Positions 52,691-62,682 are shown, counted from the stretch's first letter. The stretch: DNA of 64,000 nucleotides from Dankookia rubra (GCF_004355005.1 NZ_SMSJ01000003.1:124001-188000), one strand, 5' to 3'. The notes: a model not told the origin generated them from the letters alone. Translations and numbers: made by a program.

Positions 52691-54803
52691 CCGCCGCCAG
52701 GCTCTCCACCGCCGCCACCGCTGGCCGCACCCAGACCGCCGTGTCGTGGAAGACCGCGCCGCCCTTGGGCGGGCCGGGGTCGTCGCTGACCAGCAGGTTG
52801 ATGCCGACGCCGCCCTCGAAATCGGCATTCGGCCAGACGCTCTCGACGATGACGACGCCTTCTTGCTGGCCCTCGGCCAGCTTGGCCGTTACCACCACCT
52901 CGCCGCGCGCATTGCCGAGCCGCACCCGGCCGCCATCGGCGACGCCGAGCCGTTCGGCATCGCGCGGGTGCAGCATCGCCTTGGGCTCGATCTCGCGCTT
53001 CCGCGACCCCGGCGTCTCGGTAAAGGTGGTGTTGAGGAATTGCCGCGCCGGCGCGGTCACCATGCGGAAGGGATGGTCGTCATCCGCCGCGTCGATTGCC
53101 GCCATGTGGTCCGGCAGATCCGGCATGACCGTGTGGTCGGGGCCGATCGCCGCCCAGTCCGGGGCGAAGTGGAACCTGCCGTCCTTGTGGCCGAAGCCCT
53201 CGATGAAATGCGATTCGGCGAAGCCCGGCTGCACGTCCAGCCAGCGGCCGGCGGCAATCTCGTCCCAGCCCGGCCAGCCGGAGGCGCGGAGCGTCGCATC
53301 GGCGATCTCCCGCGCCGTCATGTCGAAGCCGCGGTGACGGGCGCCGAGGCGCCGCGCAAGCCCTTGCAGCACCTCGTGGTTCGAGCGGCATTCGCCCGGC
53401 GGCTCGACCAGCTTGGGGCCGAGCTGGATGTGGCTGTGGCCGCCGGCCTGATACAGGTCGTCGTGCTCCACGAACATCGTCGCCGGCAGCACCACGTCGG
53501 CGTATTTCGCCGTCTCGGTCATGAACTGCTCGTGCACGCAGGTGAAGAGGTCGTCGCGCAGGAAGCCGCGGCGGACCTTCTCGCTGGCGGGCGCCACCAC
53601 TGCCGGATTGGTGTTCTGGATGAGCAGCGCGGTTACCGGCGGTCTCGCGCCGAGGTCGCACCGGTCGCCGGTCAGCACCGCGCCGATGCGGCTCTGGTCG
53701 AGGATGCGGATCCTGGGGTCGCGGAGGTCATGCCCTTCGATCAGCGACTTGTCCCAGTGGTAGATCGCCCGGTTGCTCCAGAAGGCGCCGCCGCCCAAGT
53801 GGCGCCACTTGCCGGTCACCGTCGGCAGGCAGGTGACGGCATGGAGCGAGGCGGCGCCGTTGCGGCTGCGGGAGAAGCCGTAGCCGCAGCGGATGTAGGC
53901 GCGCTCGGTCCGGCCATAGAGCGCGGCGAAGGCCTCGATCTCGGCGACGCTCAGCCCGGTGATGGCGCTGGCCCAGTCCGGGCCGCGTGCCGCCAGGTGC
54001 GCTTCCAGCTCCGCCGGCGCGTCCGACAGCCGCGCCATGTAGTCGCGGTCGGCATGGCCGTCGCGGAAGGCGACGTGCATCACCGCGCAGGCCAGCGCGC
54101 CGTCGGTGCCCGGCCGCACCGCAAGGTGCATGTCGGCCGCCGCGGCGGTGCCGGTGCGATAGGGATCGACGACGACGAGCTTCGCCCCGCGCGCCTTCCG
54201 GGCGCGGGTGACATGGGTCATCACGTTGACCTGAGTCGCCACCGGATTGCCGCCCCACATGACGATCAGGTCGGACTCGGCCATCTCGCGCGGGTCCGGG
54301 CCGCCGTACTTGCCGACGCCGGCGATCCAGCCGGCCTCGCAGAGCGCGGTGCAGATGGTGTTGAGCTGGCCGGAATAGCCCATGGCATGGCGCAGCCGGT
54401 GGATGCCGTCGCGCTGCACCAGACCCATGGTGCCGGCGTAGTAGTAGGGCCAGACCGTCTCCGAGCCGTGCTGCGCGGTGCGTTCCATGAAGGCGGCGGC
54501 GACGCGGTCCAGCGCTTCCTCGAAGCCGATCTCGCGGAACTGGCCGGACCCCTTCGGCCCGGTCCGCAGCAGCGGGCGCGTCAGGCGGTCGGGGTGGTGC
54601 ACCCGCTCGGCGTAGCGGGCGACCTTCGCGCAGATCACCCCGGCGGTGTAGCTATTGGCCTCGGCGCCGCGCACGGCGCCGATGCCGCGCCCGAGCCCGG
54701 CCTCGTCGCGCCGCACCTCGATCTCGAGCGCGCAGGTCGAAGGGCAGTCATGCGGGCAGACGCTGCCCTGGTAGTCGCCGCCAGTGGTGCTCGCCGTCGT
54801 CAT
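52686..54803 (-). CDS. Molybdopterin oxidoreductase (DMSO reductase family)
   Basis: 705-residue molybdenum or tungsten bis-MGD enzyme. An N-terminal [4Fe-4S] site is visible: CPHDCPSTC gives Cys16, Cys20 and Cys24, and Cys58 lies in AGVICAK. The molybdopterin domains follow: IVMWGGNPVATQVN, LLIQNTNPAVVAP, then the C-terminal dinucleotide-binding domain with ARQFLNTTF and VANGGRV-like VADGGRVRLGN. No TAT signal, small subunit or membrane anchor is present, so it is a single cytoplasmic protein, like many unassigned members related to thiosulfate/polysulfide or nitrate reductases. The substrate is unknown. I chose the ATG at 54803 over an upstream in-frame start adding 12 residues. Confidence 0.88.
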   Translation of the reverse strand: MTTASTTGGDYQGSVCPHDCPSTCALEIEVRRDEAGLGRGIGAVRGAEANSYTAGVICAKVARYAERVHHPDRLTRPLLRTGPKGSGQFREIGFEEALDRVAAAFMERTAQHGSETVWPYYYAGTMGLVQRDGIHRLRHAMGYSGQLNTICTALCEAGWIAGVGKYGGPDPREMAESDLIVMWGGNPVATQVNVMTHVTRARKARGAKLVVVDPYRTGTAAAADMHLAVRPGTDGALACAVMHVAFRDGHADRDYMARLSDAPAELEAHLAARGPDWASAITGLSVAEIEAFAALYGRTERAYIRCGYGFSRSRNGAASLHAVTCLPTVTGKWRHLGGGAFWSNRAIYHWDKSLIEGHDLRDPRIRILDQSRIGAVLTGDRCDLGARPPVTALLIQNTNPAVVAPASEKVRRGFLRDDLFTCVHEQFMTETAKYADVVLPATMFVEHDDLYQAGGHSHIQLGPKLVEPPGECRSNHEVLQGLARRLGARHRGFDMTAREIADATLRASGWPGWDEIAAGRWLDVQPGFAESHFIEGFGHKDGRFHFAPDWAAIGPDHTVMPDLPDHMAAIDAADDDHPFRMVTAPARQFLNTTFTETPGSRKREIEPKAMLHPRDAERLGVADGGRVRLGNARGEVVVTAKLAEGQQEGVVIVESVWPNADFEGGVGINLLVSDDPGPPKGGAVFHDTAVWVRPAVAAVESLAAE

Positions 54804-54860
54804 GCCCGCCGTTCCGCCTCGCCCGAAGCGACGCAGCATAGGCAGCGCAGGGGGAGCCCG

Positions 54861-56513
54861 CTACCGGTCCTCCGGCCCGCTCCATTCCATCCGTTGCAGG
54901 TCGAGCGCGCAAAGCCCGGTGACCCCCCAGGCCTTGGCATAGGCCTCGACCGCCGCACGGTAGCCGGGATCGTCCGGGATGCCGTCCGGCCAATGCGGCG
55001 GATTGAAGGTGGAGATGCCGTTGACGGTGGGGACATGCCTGGCGGCGGCGACGATCATCGCCTCGGCATTGTGGTTGTAGGGATCGGCCACCGCCTCGCC
55101 GAACCGGCTCTCGGTCCTTGCGGCCGAGACGTAGAAGGCGCGGCAGGCCGCGGGCGGCGGCGGCACCGCGGCCAGCCGGCCAGCCTCCAGCGGCCGGTCG
55201 AGGAAGCGGGGCGCGTAGCCGTTCAGCTGTTCCAGCAGCAGCACGGCCGCCACCAGCGCCACCGGCAGCCGCCCCCAGCGGCGGGAGGCCAGGAAGGCCA
55301 GCGCCAGCAGGATGACGCTCGGCGTCAGGAAAAGCTGGTAGCGCGCGACCACCCGCGGCGCCTTGGCGCCCGGGACATACTGGTAGACCAGCGACCAAGC
55401 GGTGTTGCCGTCGACCTGAATGGTCAGCAGCCAGGTCGCCAGGCTCGCCAGGCCCAAGGCCCGGAGCAGCGCCAGGCGGATCGGGGGCAGGGCGGGGCAT
55501 CGTGCCAGCCAGACGAGCGCCGCCGCATAGGTTCCCAGCAGCAGCGGCGGCAGACCGGTCATCCGCTCGCTCCAGGCCGGGAAGCCGGGGCGGAGGGCGT
55601 CGTTCAAGGCCCGCACCAGCCAGCCCCATAGGAGGTTTTCCGGCCCGACATTCACCATGTCGAGCGGCTCCGGCGCGTTGCGGACGACATCGGCCCAGGG
55701 GTGCATGCCGGTCTCGGCGGCCTTAGGCAGGTAGAGCGCCAGGAAGGGCAGGTTCACCAGCACGGCCAGCGCCAGCAGCCCGGCCAGCGGCCAGGCCTCT
55801 GCCCGAAGCGCACCGGCCAAGTGCCGCCGCGCCGCGCCACCAGCCACCAACAGCCAGGCCAGGAGCAGCGCGGCGCCGAGGAAGGCGCTGTACCAGGCCA
55901 TGTAGAAGCCGGTCATCAGGCAGGCGGCGAACAGGACGCAGAACCCGCCGCCCCAGCCGAGCAGGGCGCCGCGCCGGCCGTCCCAAAGGCCAAGCAGCGC
56001 GCCATGCGCCAGCAGCGCCAGCAGCGGCACGAAGGAGACGCTGAACAGCTGCACATGGCTGGCGCGGATGAAGAGGTTGTTGCTCAGCGTGAAAAGCGCC
56101 GCCGCGAGCAGCGCCCAGCCGAAGCCGAGGCCGAAGACCTGCCGCGCGAGCGCCAGGGTGGCGGCGAATCCGATCGCCCGGGTCGCCACGTTCACCAACT
56201 CGCCCGACAGGAAGGGATCGGCGCCAAGCGACCGGAAGGCTGCATGCAGCAGGCCGAACAGCAGGTAGCCGTCGTTGTAGCCGAGCGTCGCCGGGACCGG
56301 GACGAAATAGGCGGTGCGGTCCCAGGGCTCGATCCCGCGCAGCACGTTGTACCAGTGCTCGAGGATCGAGAGCGCGATCACCCCGTCATGCCGGTCGCCC
56401 AGCAGCAGGGTGAAGCCGTCGCCGAGCTGGCCGCGGAAGAAGACGCCGAGGCAGAGCGCGCCGCAGAGCACCGCCGCCACCGCGCGTCCCATCCTACCGT
56501 CGCTGCGACTCAT
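54861..56513 (-). CDS. Large integral membrane protein, possible GT-C glycosyltransferase
   Basis: 550-residue protein with about ten to twelve membrane helices and a C-terminal soluble tail of about 120 residues. An acidic stretch between the first helices (GDRHDG, about 39-44) is followed by a long loop. This topology and the DRHDG motif recall polytopic GT-C glycosyltransferases that use lipid-linked sugars, but no decisive motif is present. The tail has YVSAARTESRFGEAVADPYN and could be a lumenal domain. It lies 57 bp upstream of the oxidoreductase gene and near two tRNAs, with no glycan cluster. Confidence 0.6.
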   Translation of the reverse strand: MSRSDGRMGRAVAAVLCGALCLGVFFRGQLGDGFTLLLGDRHDGVIALSILEHWYNVLRGIEPWDRTAYFVPVPATLGYNDGYLLFGLLHAAFRSLGADPFLSGELVNVATRAIGFAATLALARQVFGLGFGWALLAAALFTLSNNLFIRASHVQLFSVSFVPLLALLAHGALLGLWDGRRGALLGWGGGFCVLFAACLMTGFYMAWYSAFLGAALLLAWLLVAGGAARRHLAGALRAEAWPLAGLLALAVLVNLPFLALYLPKAAETGMHPWADVVRNAPEPLDMVNVGPENLLWGWLVRALNDALRPGFPAWSERMTGLPPLLLGTYAAALVWLARCPALPPIRLALLRALGLASLATWLLTIQVDGNTAWSLVYQYVPGAKAPRVVARYQLFLTPSVILLALAFLASRRWGRLPVALVAAVLLLEQLNGYAPRFLDRPLEAGRLAAVPPPPAACRAFYVSAARTESRFGEAVADPYNHNAEAMIVAAARHVPTVNGISTFNPPHWPDGIPDDPGYRAAVEAYAKAWGVTGLCALDLQRMEWSGPEDR

Positions 56514-56589
56514 GCCGTTCCCCCGCTACACGCAGCCGGAAGGAAGCGCGGCCGCACAGCCGTGTCATGGCCGAAATGGGGAGAAAAGA

Positions 56590-56664
56590 TGGCTCCGGCG
56601 GTTGGATTCGAACCAACGACCAACGGATTAACAGTCCGCTGCGCTACCGCTGCGCCACGCCGGA
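56590..56664 (-). tRNA. tRNA-Asn (GTT)
   Basis: 75-nt tRNA on the minus strand. The acceptor begins TCCGGCG and pairs with CGCCGGA; the T arm has GGTTCGAATCC; the anticodon loop CTGTTAA gives anticodon GTT (Asn). CCA is encoded. It lies 70 bp downstream of tRNA-Cys. Confidence 0.95.
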
Positions 56665-56734
56665 TCAGCCAAGGGAGCGGGCGTATAGCAGGGCCGCCAC
56701 GCTTTGTAAGCCCCCGAAGGACGATTTCCTCTCC

Positions 56735-56808
56735 TGGAGGTCCGGGGCGGAATTGAACCGCCGTAGCAGGTTTTGCAGACCTGTGCCTGACCACTCGGCC
56801 ACCGGACC
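56735..56808 (-). tRNA. tRNA-Cys (GCA)
   Basis: 74-nt tRNA on the minus strand. Acceptor GGTCCGG pairs with CCGGACC; the anticodon loop CTGCAAA gives anticodon GCA (Cys); the T arm has GGTTCAATTCC; CCA is encoded with T as discriminator base. Upstream of tRNA-Asn, probably in one transcript. Confidence 0.95.
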
Positions 56809-56948
56809 GCCTGAGAGGGGATCACCCCGGGCGTGCGCCTCTTTGGCGCCGCGCCCGGCGGAGGTCAAGCGTGCGCCGCAACACGCCGGCTTGGCGAGGC
56901 GGCGCGAGGGACACTATAAACCCGCGGCCCCGAGAAGGTATCGGCTTC

Positions 56949-57605
56949 ATGGACTATGCGGATGCGCGCAAGCGCATGGTGGACGGGCAGCTTCGTCCCA
57001 ACCGGGTGACCGACCCGCGCGTGCTCGACGCGATGCGCGAGCTGCCGCGGGAGGATTTCCTCCCTGCCGGCGCCCGGGCGCGCGCCTATTCGGACGAGGA
57101 CGTGCCGCTGCCCGGCGGCCGCAGCATGGTCGCGCCAATGGTGATAGCCCGGCTGGCGCAGGTCGCCGCGGTGCGGCCGGGCGACCGCGCCCTCGTGGTC
57201 TGTGCCGGCACCGGCTACGGCGCCGCGGTGCTGGCCCGGTGCGGCGCGCGGGTCACCGCGATCGAGACCGACGCGGCCCTGGCGGCGATCGCCGGCCGGG
57301 CACTGGCGGCCAACCTGCCGGCCGGCGCGGTGCGGATCGAGCCGGGGCGGCCGACCGAGGGCTTTGCCGCCGGCGCGCCCTACGACGTCATCCTGATCGA
57401 GGGCGAGGTGCCGGAGATGCCGGCCACCATCGCCGAGCAACTCGCCGAGGGTGGCCGCCTGGTGACGGTGCTCGGCAATGGGCGGCGCGGCGGCGTGGCG
57501 GTGCTGGCGCGGCGGATCGGCGGCGCGGTGAGCGTGACCCCGGTCTTCGACTGCGCCACCGTCGCCCTGCCGGAGTTCCAGCCGGCACCAGGCTTTGTAT
57601 TCTGA
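56949..57605 (+). CDS. pcm: Protein-L-isoaspartate O-methyltransferase family protein
   Basis: SAM-dependent methyltransferase of 218 residues, similar to Pcm, which repairs isoaspartyl residues in aged proteins. The N-terminal YADARKRMVDGQLRPNRVTDPRVL fits the alphaproteobacterial branch that precedes tolC. SAM motif I is ALVVCAGTGYGAAVLA at about 84-99, and motif II has VTAIETD. It has fewer of the canonical isoaspartate-loop residues than E. coli Pcm, so the activity is not certain. I chose the ATG at 56949, as the upstream frame has no homology. First gene of the conserved pcm-tolC-popZ-valS block. Confidence 0.85.
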   Translation: MDYADARKRMVDGQLRPNRVTDPRVLDAMRELPREDFLPAGARARAYSDEDVPLPGGRSMVAPMVIARLAQVAAVRPGDRALVVCAGTGYGAAVLARCGARVTAIETDAALAAIAGRALAANLPAGAVRIEPGRPTEGFAAGAPYDVILIEGEVPEMPATIAEQLAEGGRLVTVLGNGRRGGVAVLARRIGGAVSVTPVFDCATVALPEFQPAPGFVF

Positions 57606-57837
57606 AGGTTTTGCCGCGGCCTCCGTCGCCGCGGACGGGTCACGAAGGGTTCACCCATTCTTGGGCTAACCTGGGATGGGCATCCCGGTCCGCGGCTGCG
57701 CCGGGGATGACCGGTATGTTGCATTCGGTTTCGGCGGCCGGCACCGCTCTTGTTCCAGGCGTGCAGTGCGGTATGGCAGTTTCACTTGGCTCGGCTAGTT
57801 TGGGAAGTGACTGGCGGCCCCGCCGCGACGGAAGGAC

Positions 57838-59307
57838 ATGGCTACGATGACACCGATTCGCCCGGCCCTGGCGTTGGCTACCGCGCTCCTGGCGCCGGCA
57901 ATCCTGTTCCTCGGCACGCCGCGGGCGATGGCCCAGACCCTCTCCGAGGCGATGGCCCAGGCCTATGCCAGCAACCCCTCGCTGCTGGCCGCGCGGGCCA
58001 ACCTGCGCGCGGTCGATGAAAACGTGCCGCAGGCTCTGGCCGGCTGGCGGCCGACCGTCAGCGTAACCGCCTCCGCCGGGCCGCTCGACGGGCGGGCGCG
58101 GACGCTGCAGACCTTCCCGGACCCGAACGGCGTCCCGAGCATCGAGAACAACTTCAGCCCGCGGAACCAGCGCGGCGTCACCACGCATATCGAGCGGCAG
58201 CTCTTCACCAGCCAGGTCACCGTCACCCAGCCGATCTTTCGCGGCGGCCGCACCGTCGCCAATACCCGACGGGCCGAGAATCAGGTGCTCGCCCAGCGCG
58301 CCCGCCTCCTCACGCAGGAGCAGCAGGTGATGTCGGACACGGTGAATGCCTTCGTCAACGTCATCCTGTACCAGGAGATCGTCCGGCTGCGGGTGAACAA
58401 CGAGCAGGTGCTGACCGAGCAGCTGCGCGCCACCAACGAGCGCTTCCGGGTCGGCGAGATCACCCGCACCGACGTGGCGCAGGCGGAAAGCCGCTTGGCC
58501 AATGCCCGCTCGCTCCGGTCGCAGGCCGAAGGCCAGCTGCAGATCACCCGGGCGACCTACCTGCGCGTCGTCGGCACGACGCCGTCGCAGCTGGTGGCGC
58601 CGCAGCCGCTGCGCCCGCCGGTCGTCAATGCGCAGGAGGCCGGGCTCGCCGCCGCGACCAACAACCCGGCCGTCGTCGCCGCGCTGTTCGACGAGGCCGC
58701 GGCGCGCGACGCCATCGACGTCCAGATGTCGCAGCTCTATCCGCAGGTGTCGGTCCAGGGCCAGGCCTTCCGTTCGGACAATTCGACCGGAAACCACACC
58801 CGCATCACCGGCGCGCAGGTGCTCGGCCAGGTGACCATGCCGCTCTACCAGGGCGGCTCGGAATACTCCGTCATCCGTCAGGCGCGGCAGTCGGCACAGC
58901 AGGCGCGGCAGCTGGTCGACGACCAGCGCCGCACCGTGACCCAGCAGGCGGCCCAGGCCTGGGAACAGCTGCAGAGCGCGAAGGCGCAGGTCGAGGCGCA
59001 GCGGGCGGCGATCCGGGCCTCCGAGATTGCCCTCGACGGCGTGCAGCGGGAGGCAATCGTTGGCAGCCGCACCACCCTCGAGGTGCTGAACCAGGAGCAG
59101 GAGCTGCTGGGCAACCGGACCGACCTGGTGCAGGCGCTGGCGACCGTGGTGTCGCAATCCTATACCCTGGCCGGCGCGGTCGGCCGGCTGACGGCGCAGG
59201 ATCTCGGCCTGGACGTCGACCCCTACGACATGCGGGCCTACTACAATGCGGTCCGCAACCGCTGGTTTGGGCTGGGCGACTACTCGAACGTCGCGGAGAA
59301 GCGCTGA
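57838..59307 (+). CDS. tolC: TolC-family outer membrane efflux protein
   Basis: 489-residue outer-membrane channel for drug efflux and type I secretion. The signal peptide is about 1-32, ending AMAQ. Two OEP domains follow, each rich in Gln-heavy long helices, for example ARLLTQEQQVMSDTVNAFVNV and QAWEQLQSAKAQVEAQRAAI. The N-terminal LSEAMAQAYASNPSLLAARANLRAVDE is typical. No inner-membrane partner gene is adjacent; in alphaproteobacteria this tolC serves many exporters. The 230 bp before it carries an inverted repeat near 57614-57634 that may end pcm. Confidence 0.93.
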   Translation: MATMTPIRPALALATALLAPAILFLGTPRAMAQTLSEAMAQAYASNPSLLAARANLRAVDENVPQALAGWRPTVSVTASAGPLDGRARTLQTFPDPNGVPSIENNFSPRNQRGVTTHIERQLFTSQVTVTQPIFRGGRTVANTRRAENQVLAQRARLLTQEQQVMSDTVNAFVNVILYQEIVRLRVNNEQVLTEQLRATNERFRVGEITRTDVAQAESRLANARSLRSQAEGQLQITRATYLRVVGTTPSQLVAPQPLRPPVVNAQEAGLAAATNNPAVVAALFDEAAARDAIDVQMSQLYPQVSVQGQAFRSDNSTGNHTRITGAQVLGQVTMPLYQGGSEYSVIRQARQSAQQARQLVDDQRRTVTQQAAQAWEQLQSAKAQVEAQRAAIRASEIALDGVQREAIVGSRTTLEVLNQEQELLGNRTDLVQALATVVSQSYTLAGAVGRLTAQDLGLDVDPYDMRAYYNAVRNRWFGLGDYSNVAEKR

Positions 59308-59921
59308 TGGCCGAGGAACGCCCTGGAACGCCCGATGCGGTGCCGGCATCCGGCGCGACCGCCGATCCGAGCATGGAGGACATCCTGGCCTCCATCCGCC
59401 GGATCCTGAGCGAGGATGAGGCGAGCCCGGCGCCCCAGCCGGAGGCCGGTGCCGGTGCAGCCCAGCCGGCGGTGACCCCGGCCGAGGACGAGCCGCTCGA
59501 CCTGACCGAGGAGATGCTGGTCCCGGCCCCCGCCCCCTCCGCACCGGTCCCCGTCGCTCCGGTGGTCGATGCTTCGCCGCCCCCGGCGGTGGTGGCTCTG
59601 CCGGTCGCCGAACCGGCCCCCGAGCCCGCCGCCCCGCCGGCCGCGGAGCCCGCCGGCGCGCCGGCTTCGCCGCCGGAGGACCGGGCGCTGCTGGGCGCCG
59701 CTGCCGCCGCGGCGGCCGCCGCCTCCGTCGGCAGCCTGTTGCGTGCGGTCGCCGCCGACCGGTCCAGCTCGGTCCATCGCGGCGGCCCGAGCATCGAGGA
59801 CGTGGTGCGCGAGGAGTTGCGGCCGCTGCTGAAGGACTGGCTGGACGCGCACTTGCCGCCGCTGGTGGAACGCCTGGTCCGGGCCGAGATCGAACGGGTG
59901 GTCGGCCGCGGGCTCTCCTGA
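59307..59921 (+). CDS. popZ: PopZ-like DUF2497 polar organising protein
   Basis: 204-residue protein with the PopZ layout: a short N-terminal helix SMEDILASIRRILSED (about 22-37), a long Pro/Ala-rich acidic linker (about 38-135), and a C-terminal helical oligomerisation module EDVVREELRPLLKDWLDAHL plus PLVERLVRAEIERV. PopZ forms a polar matrix anchoring the chromosome and cell-cycle proteins in Caulobacter and relatives. It starts at the last base of the tolC stop (TGATG) and precedes valS by 52 bp, the usual alphaproteobacterial order. Confidence 0.88.
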   Translation: MAEERPGTPDAVPASGATADPSMEDILASIRRILSEDEASPAPQPEAGAGAAQPAVTPAEDEPLDLTEEMLVPAPAPSAPVPVAPVVDASPPPAVVALPVAEPAPEPAAPPAAEPAGAPASPPEDRALLGAAAAAAAAASVGSLLRAVAADRSSSVHRGGPSIEDVVREELRPLLKDWLDAHLPPLVERLVRAEIERVVGRGLS

Positions 59922-59973
59922 ACGCGACCATGCCCCCTTGACGGGGGGCGGGCCGCGGAACACGGATGCGCCC

Positions 59974-62676
59974 ATGCTGGACAAGACCCTGAACCCCGGT
60001 GCCTTCGAGACCCGCCTCTACGAAGGCTGGGAACGCTCGGGCGCCTTCGCCGCCGATCCGGCGAGCAACGCCGTCCCCTTCACCATCATGATCCCGCCGC
60101 CCAACGTCACGGGCAGCCTGCATATCGGCCACGCGCTGACCATGACGATCCAGGACACCCTGGTGCGCTGGCGGCGGATGCAGGGCCGCGACGCGCTTTG
60201 GCAGCCGGGCACCGACCATGCCGGCATCGCCACTCAGATGGTGGTCGAGCGCCTGCTGGCGGCCGAGGGCAAGCCGGATCGCCGGGCGATGGGCCGCCAG
60301 GTCTTCACCGACCGGGTCTGGCAGTGGAAGGCCGAGAGCGGCGGCACCATCACCCAGCAGCTTCGCCGGCTCGGTGCCAGCCTCGACTGGCCGCGCGAGC
60401 GCTTCACCATGGACGAGGGGCTCTCGGTCGCGGTGCGGGAGGTTTTCGTCACCCTGCACAAGCAGGGGCTGATCTACCGCGACCGCCGGCTGGTGAACTG
60501 GGACCCCAAGCTGCTGACCGCGATCTCCGACCTCGAGGTCGAGAGCCGGGAGATGAAGGGCAGTCTCTGGTACCTGCGCTACCCGGTCGAGGGCAAGCCC
60601 GGCGAGTTCATCACCGTGGCCACCACCCGGCCGGAGACGATGCTGGGCGATACCGCCGTCGCGGTGCATCCGGAGGATGCGCGCTTCGCCGCGCTGGTCG
60701 GCAAGCGCGTCATCGTGCCGCTGGTCGGCCGGGCCATCCCGGTGGTGGCGGACGAATACTCCGACCCGGAGAAGGGCACCGGCGCGGTGAAGATCACCCC
60801 GGCGCACGACTTCAACGATTTCGAGGTGGGTCGCCGGCACGGCGTGGCGATGCCGACGGTGCTCGACCCCGAGGCGCGGGTGAGCCTGGATGAGATCGCG
60901 GCCGACCTGCGCGCGGTCGAGGGCGTCGCCGATCCGGACTTCGTCCGCGGCCTCGCCGGCCAGGACCGCTTCGTCGCCCGGAAGGCGATCGTCGCCAGGC
61001 TGGAGGAACTCGGCCTGCTCGAGAAGGTCGAGCCGCATAGCAACCAGGTGCCGCACGGCGACCGCGGCGGCGTGCCGATCGAGCCGCGGCTGACCTGGCA
61101 GTGGTACTGCGATGCCGGGACGCTGGCGAAGCCCTGCATCGAGGCGGTCGAGACCGGCCGCATGCGCTTCGTGCCGAAGCAGTGGGAGAACACCTTCTTC
61201 GCGTGGATGCGCGACATCCAACCCTGGTGCGTCTCCCGCCAGCTCTGGTGGGGGCACCAGATCCCCGCCTGGTACGCGCCGGACGGCACCATCTTCGTCG
61301 AGAGGACCGAGGACGAGGCGAGGGCCGCGGCGCGGGCGAAGTTCGGTGCGGAGGTCGCGCTGGAGCGCGACCCCGACGTGCTCGACACCTGGTTCAGCAG
61401 CGCGCTCTGGCCCTTCAGCACGCTGGGCTGGCCGGAGCGGACGGCCGAGGTGGCGCGCTACTACCCCGGCGACGTGCTGGTGACCGGCTTCGACATCATC
61501 TTCTTCTGGGTCGCCCGGATGATGATGATGGGCCAGCACTTCATGGACGGCCAGGTGCCGTTCAGGGACATCTACATCCATGGCCTCGTCCGCGACGAGA
61601 AGGGCCAGAAGATGTCGAAGTCGAAGGGCAACGTCATGGACCCGCTGGAGCTGATCGACGCCTATGGCGCCGACGCGCTCCGCTTCACCATCTGCGCGCT
61701 GACCGGGCCGGGCCGCGACGTGAAGCTCGGCCGCAAGCGGGTCGAGGATCACCGCAGCTTCGTCACCAAGATCTGGAACGCGTCGCGCTTCCTCGAGATG
61801 AACGGCGTCGCGCCAAACGCAACCTGGGACCCGGCTTCGGCGACATCGCCGCTGGCGCGATGGATCCTGGATGCGGCGAATCGCGCGGTGGCGGAGGCGA
61901 CCACGGCGCTCGAGGCCTATCGCTTCGACGACTATGCCAGCGCGTGCTACCGCTTCGTCTGGAACAGCTACTGCGACTGGTTCATCGAATTCGCCAAGCC
62001 GGTGCTGAACGGCCCGGACGGGGCGGAGAAGGACGAGGTGAAGGGCGCGGCGCAGCACGTGCTGGGCACCATCCTGCGGCTGCTGCACCCGGCCATTCCC
62101 TTCGTCACCGAGGAGCTCTGGGACCACTTCGGCTATGGGCCGGACTACAGCCTGATCCGGGCACCCTGGCCGGAGGCGGTGGCGGTGGCGGAGGCCGAAG
62201 CGGCGCGGGAGGAACTGGACTGGGTGGTGAAGCTCGTCTCCGAGGTCCGCACCATGCGGGCCGAGATGAACGTTGCGCCCTCCATCACCACGCCCCTGCT
62301 GCTGCGCGACGCGACGCCGGAGAGCCTGGCGCGGGCGGCGCGCTGGATCGAGGCGATCCGCCGGCTCGGCCGGGTGACCGAGATCGCGCCGCTGCAGGGC
62401 GATCCGCCAAAGGGCGTGGCGCAGGTCGTGGTCGGCGAGACGACGGTGATGCTGCCGCTCGAGGGCGTCATCGACTTCGCCGCCGAGCGCACCCGGCTGG
62501 CCAAGGCCCGCGGCGCCGCCGAAGGCGAGATCCGCAAGGTTCAGGCCAAGCTCGGCAATCCCGACTTCGTCGCCCGCGCCAAGGAGGAGGTGGTCGAGGA
62601 GAACCGCGAGCGCCTCGTCGCCTTCCAGGCGGAGATCGCCCGGCTCGACGCGGCGCTGGCGCGGATCAGCGCCTGA
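59974..62676 (+). CDS. valS: Valyl-tRNA synthetase
   Basis: Class I aminoacyl-tRNA synthetase of 900 residues charging tRNA-Val. The HIGH motif is at 50-53 (SLHIGHAL) and KMSKS at 546-550. The CP1 editing domain has TTRPETMLGDTAVAVHPED. The C-terminal coiled-coil tRNA-binding arm spans about 830-900, including ARAKEEVVEENRERL. I chose the ATG at 59974, where conserved MLDKTLNPGAFE begins; an upstream in-frame start adds 12 residues. Essential housekeeping gene and end of the pcm-tolC-popZ-valS block. Confidence 0.96.
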   Translation: MLDKTLNPGAFETRLYEGWERSGAFAADPASNAVPFTIMIPPPNVTGSLHIGHALTMTIQDTLVRWRRMQGRDALWQPGTDHAGIATQMVVERLLAAEGKPDRRAMGRQVFTDRVWQWKAESGGTITQQLRRLGASLDWPRERFTMDEGLSVAVREVFVTLHKQGLIYRDRRLVNWDPKLLTAISDLEVESREMKGSLWYLRYPVEGKPGEFITVATTRPETMLGDTAVAVHPEDARFAALVGKRVIVPLVGRAIPVVADEYSDPEKGTGAVKITPAHDFNDFEVGRRHGVAMPTVLDPEARVSLDEIAADLRAVEGVADPDFVRGLAGQDRFVARKAIVARLEELGLLEKVEPHSNQVPHGDRGGVPIEPRLTWQWYCDAGTLAKPCIEAVETGRMRFVPKQWENTFFAWMRDIQPWCVSRQLWWGHQIPAWYAPDGTIFVERTEDEARAAARAKFGAEVALERDPDVLDTWFSSALWPFSTLGWPERTAEVARYYPGDVLVTGFDIIFFWVARMMMMGQHFMDGQVPFRDIYIHGLVRDEKGQKMSKSKGNVMDPLELIDAYGADALRFTICALTGPGRDVKLGRKRVEDHRSFVTKIWNASRFLEMNGVAPNATWDPASATSPLARWILDAANRAVAEATTALEAYRFDDYASACYRFVWNSYCDWFIEFAKPVLNGPDGAEKDEVKGAAQHVLGTILRLLHPAIPFVTEELWDHFGYGPDYSLIRAPWPEAVAVAEAEAAREELDWVVKLVSEVRTMRAEMNVAPSITTPLLLRDATPESLARAARWIEAIRRLGRVTEIAPLQGDPPKGVAQVVVGETTVMLPLEGVIDFAAERTRLAKARGAAEGEIRKVQAKLGNPDFVARAKEEVVEENRERLVAFQAEIARLDAALARISA

Positions 62677-62682
62677 CCCTGG

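Noticed and set aside
52746-55631. Plus-strand open frame of about 961 codons
   Set aside because: Antisense of the molybdopterin oxidoreductase and membrane protein genes, both of which have clear motifs.
56590-56808. tRNA pair as an integration site
   Set aside because: No integrase gene, direct repeat or composition change flanks the tRNAs.
57640-62127. Minus-strand open frame of about 1495 codons
   Set aside because: It lies opposite tolC, popZ and valS, is low-complexity and His/Arg/Gly-rich, and has no recognisable domain. In GC-rich DNA the antisense frame of real genes stays open.
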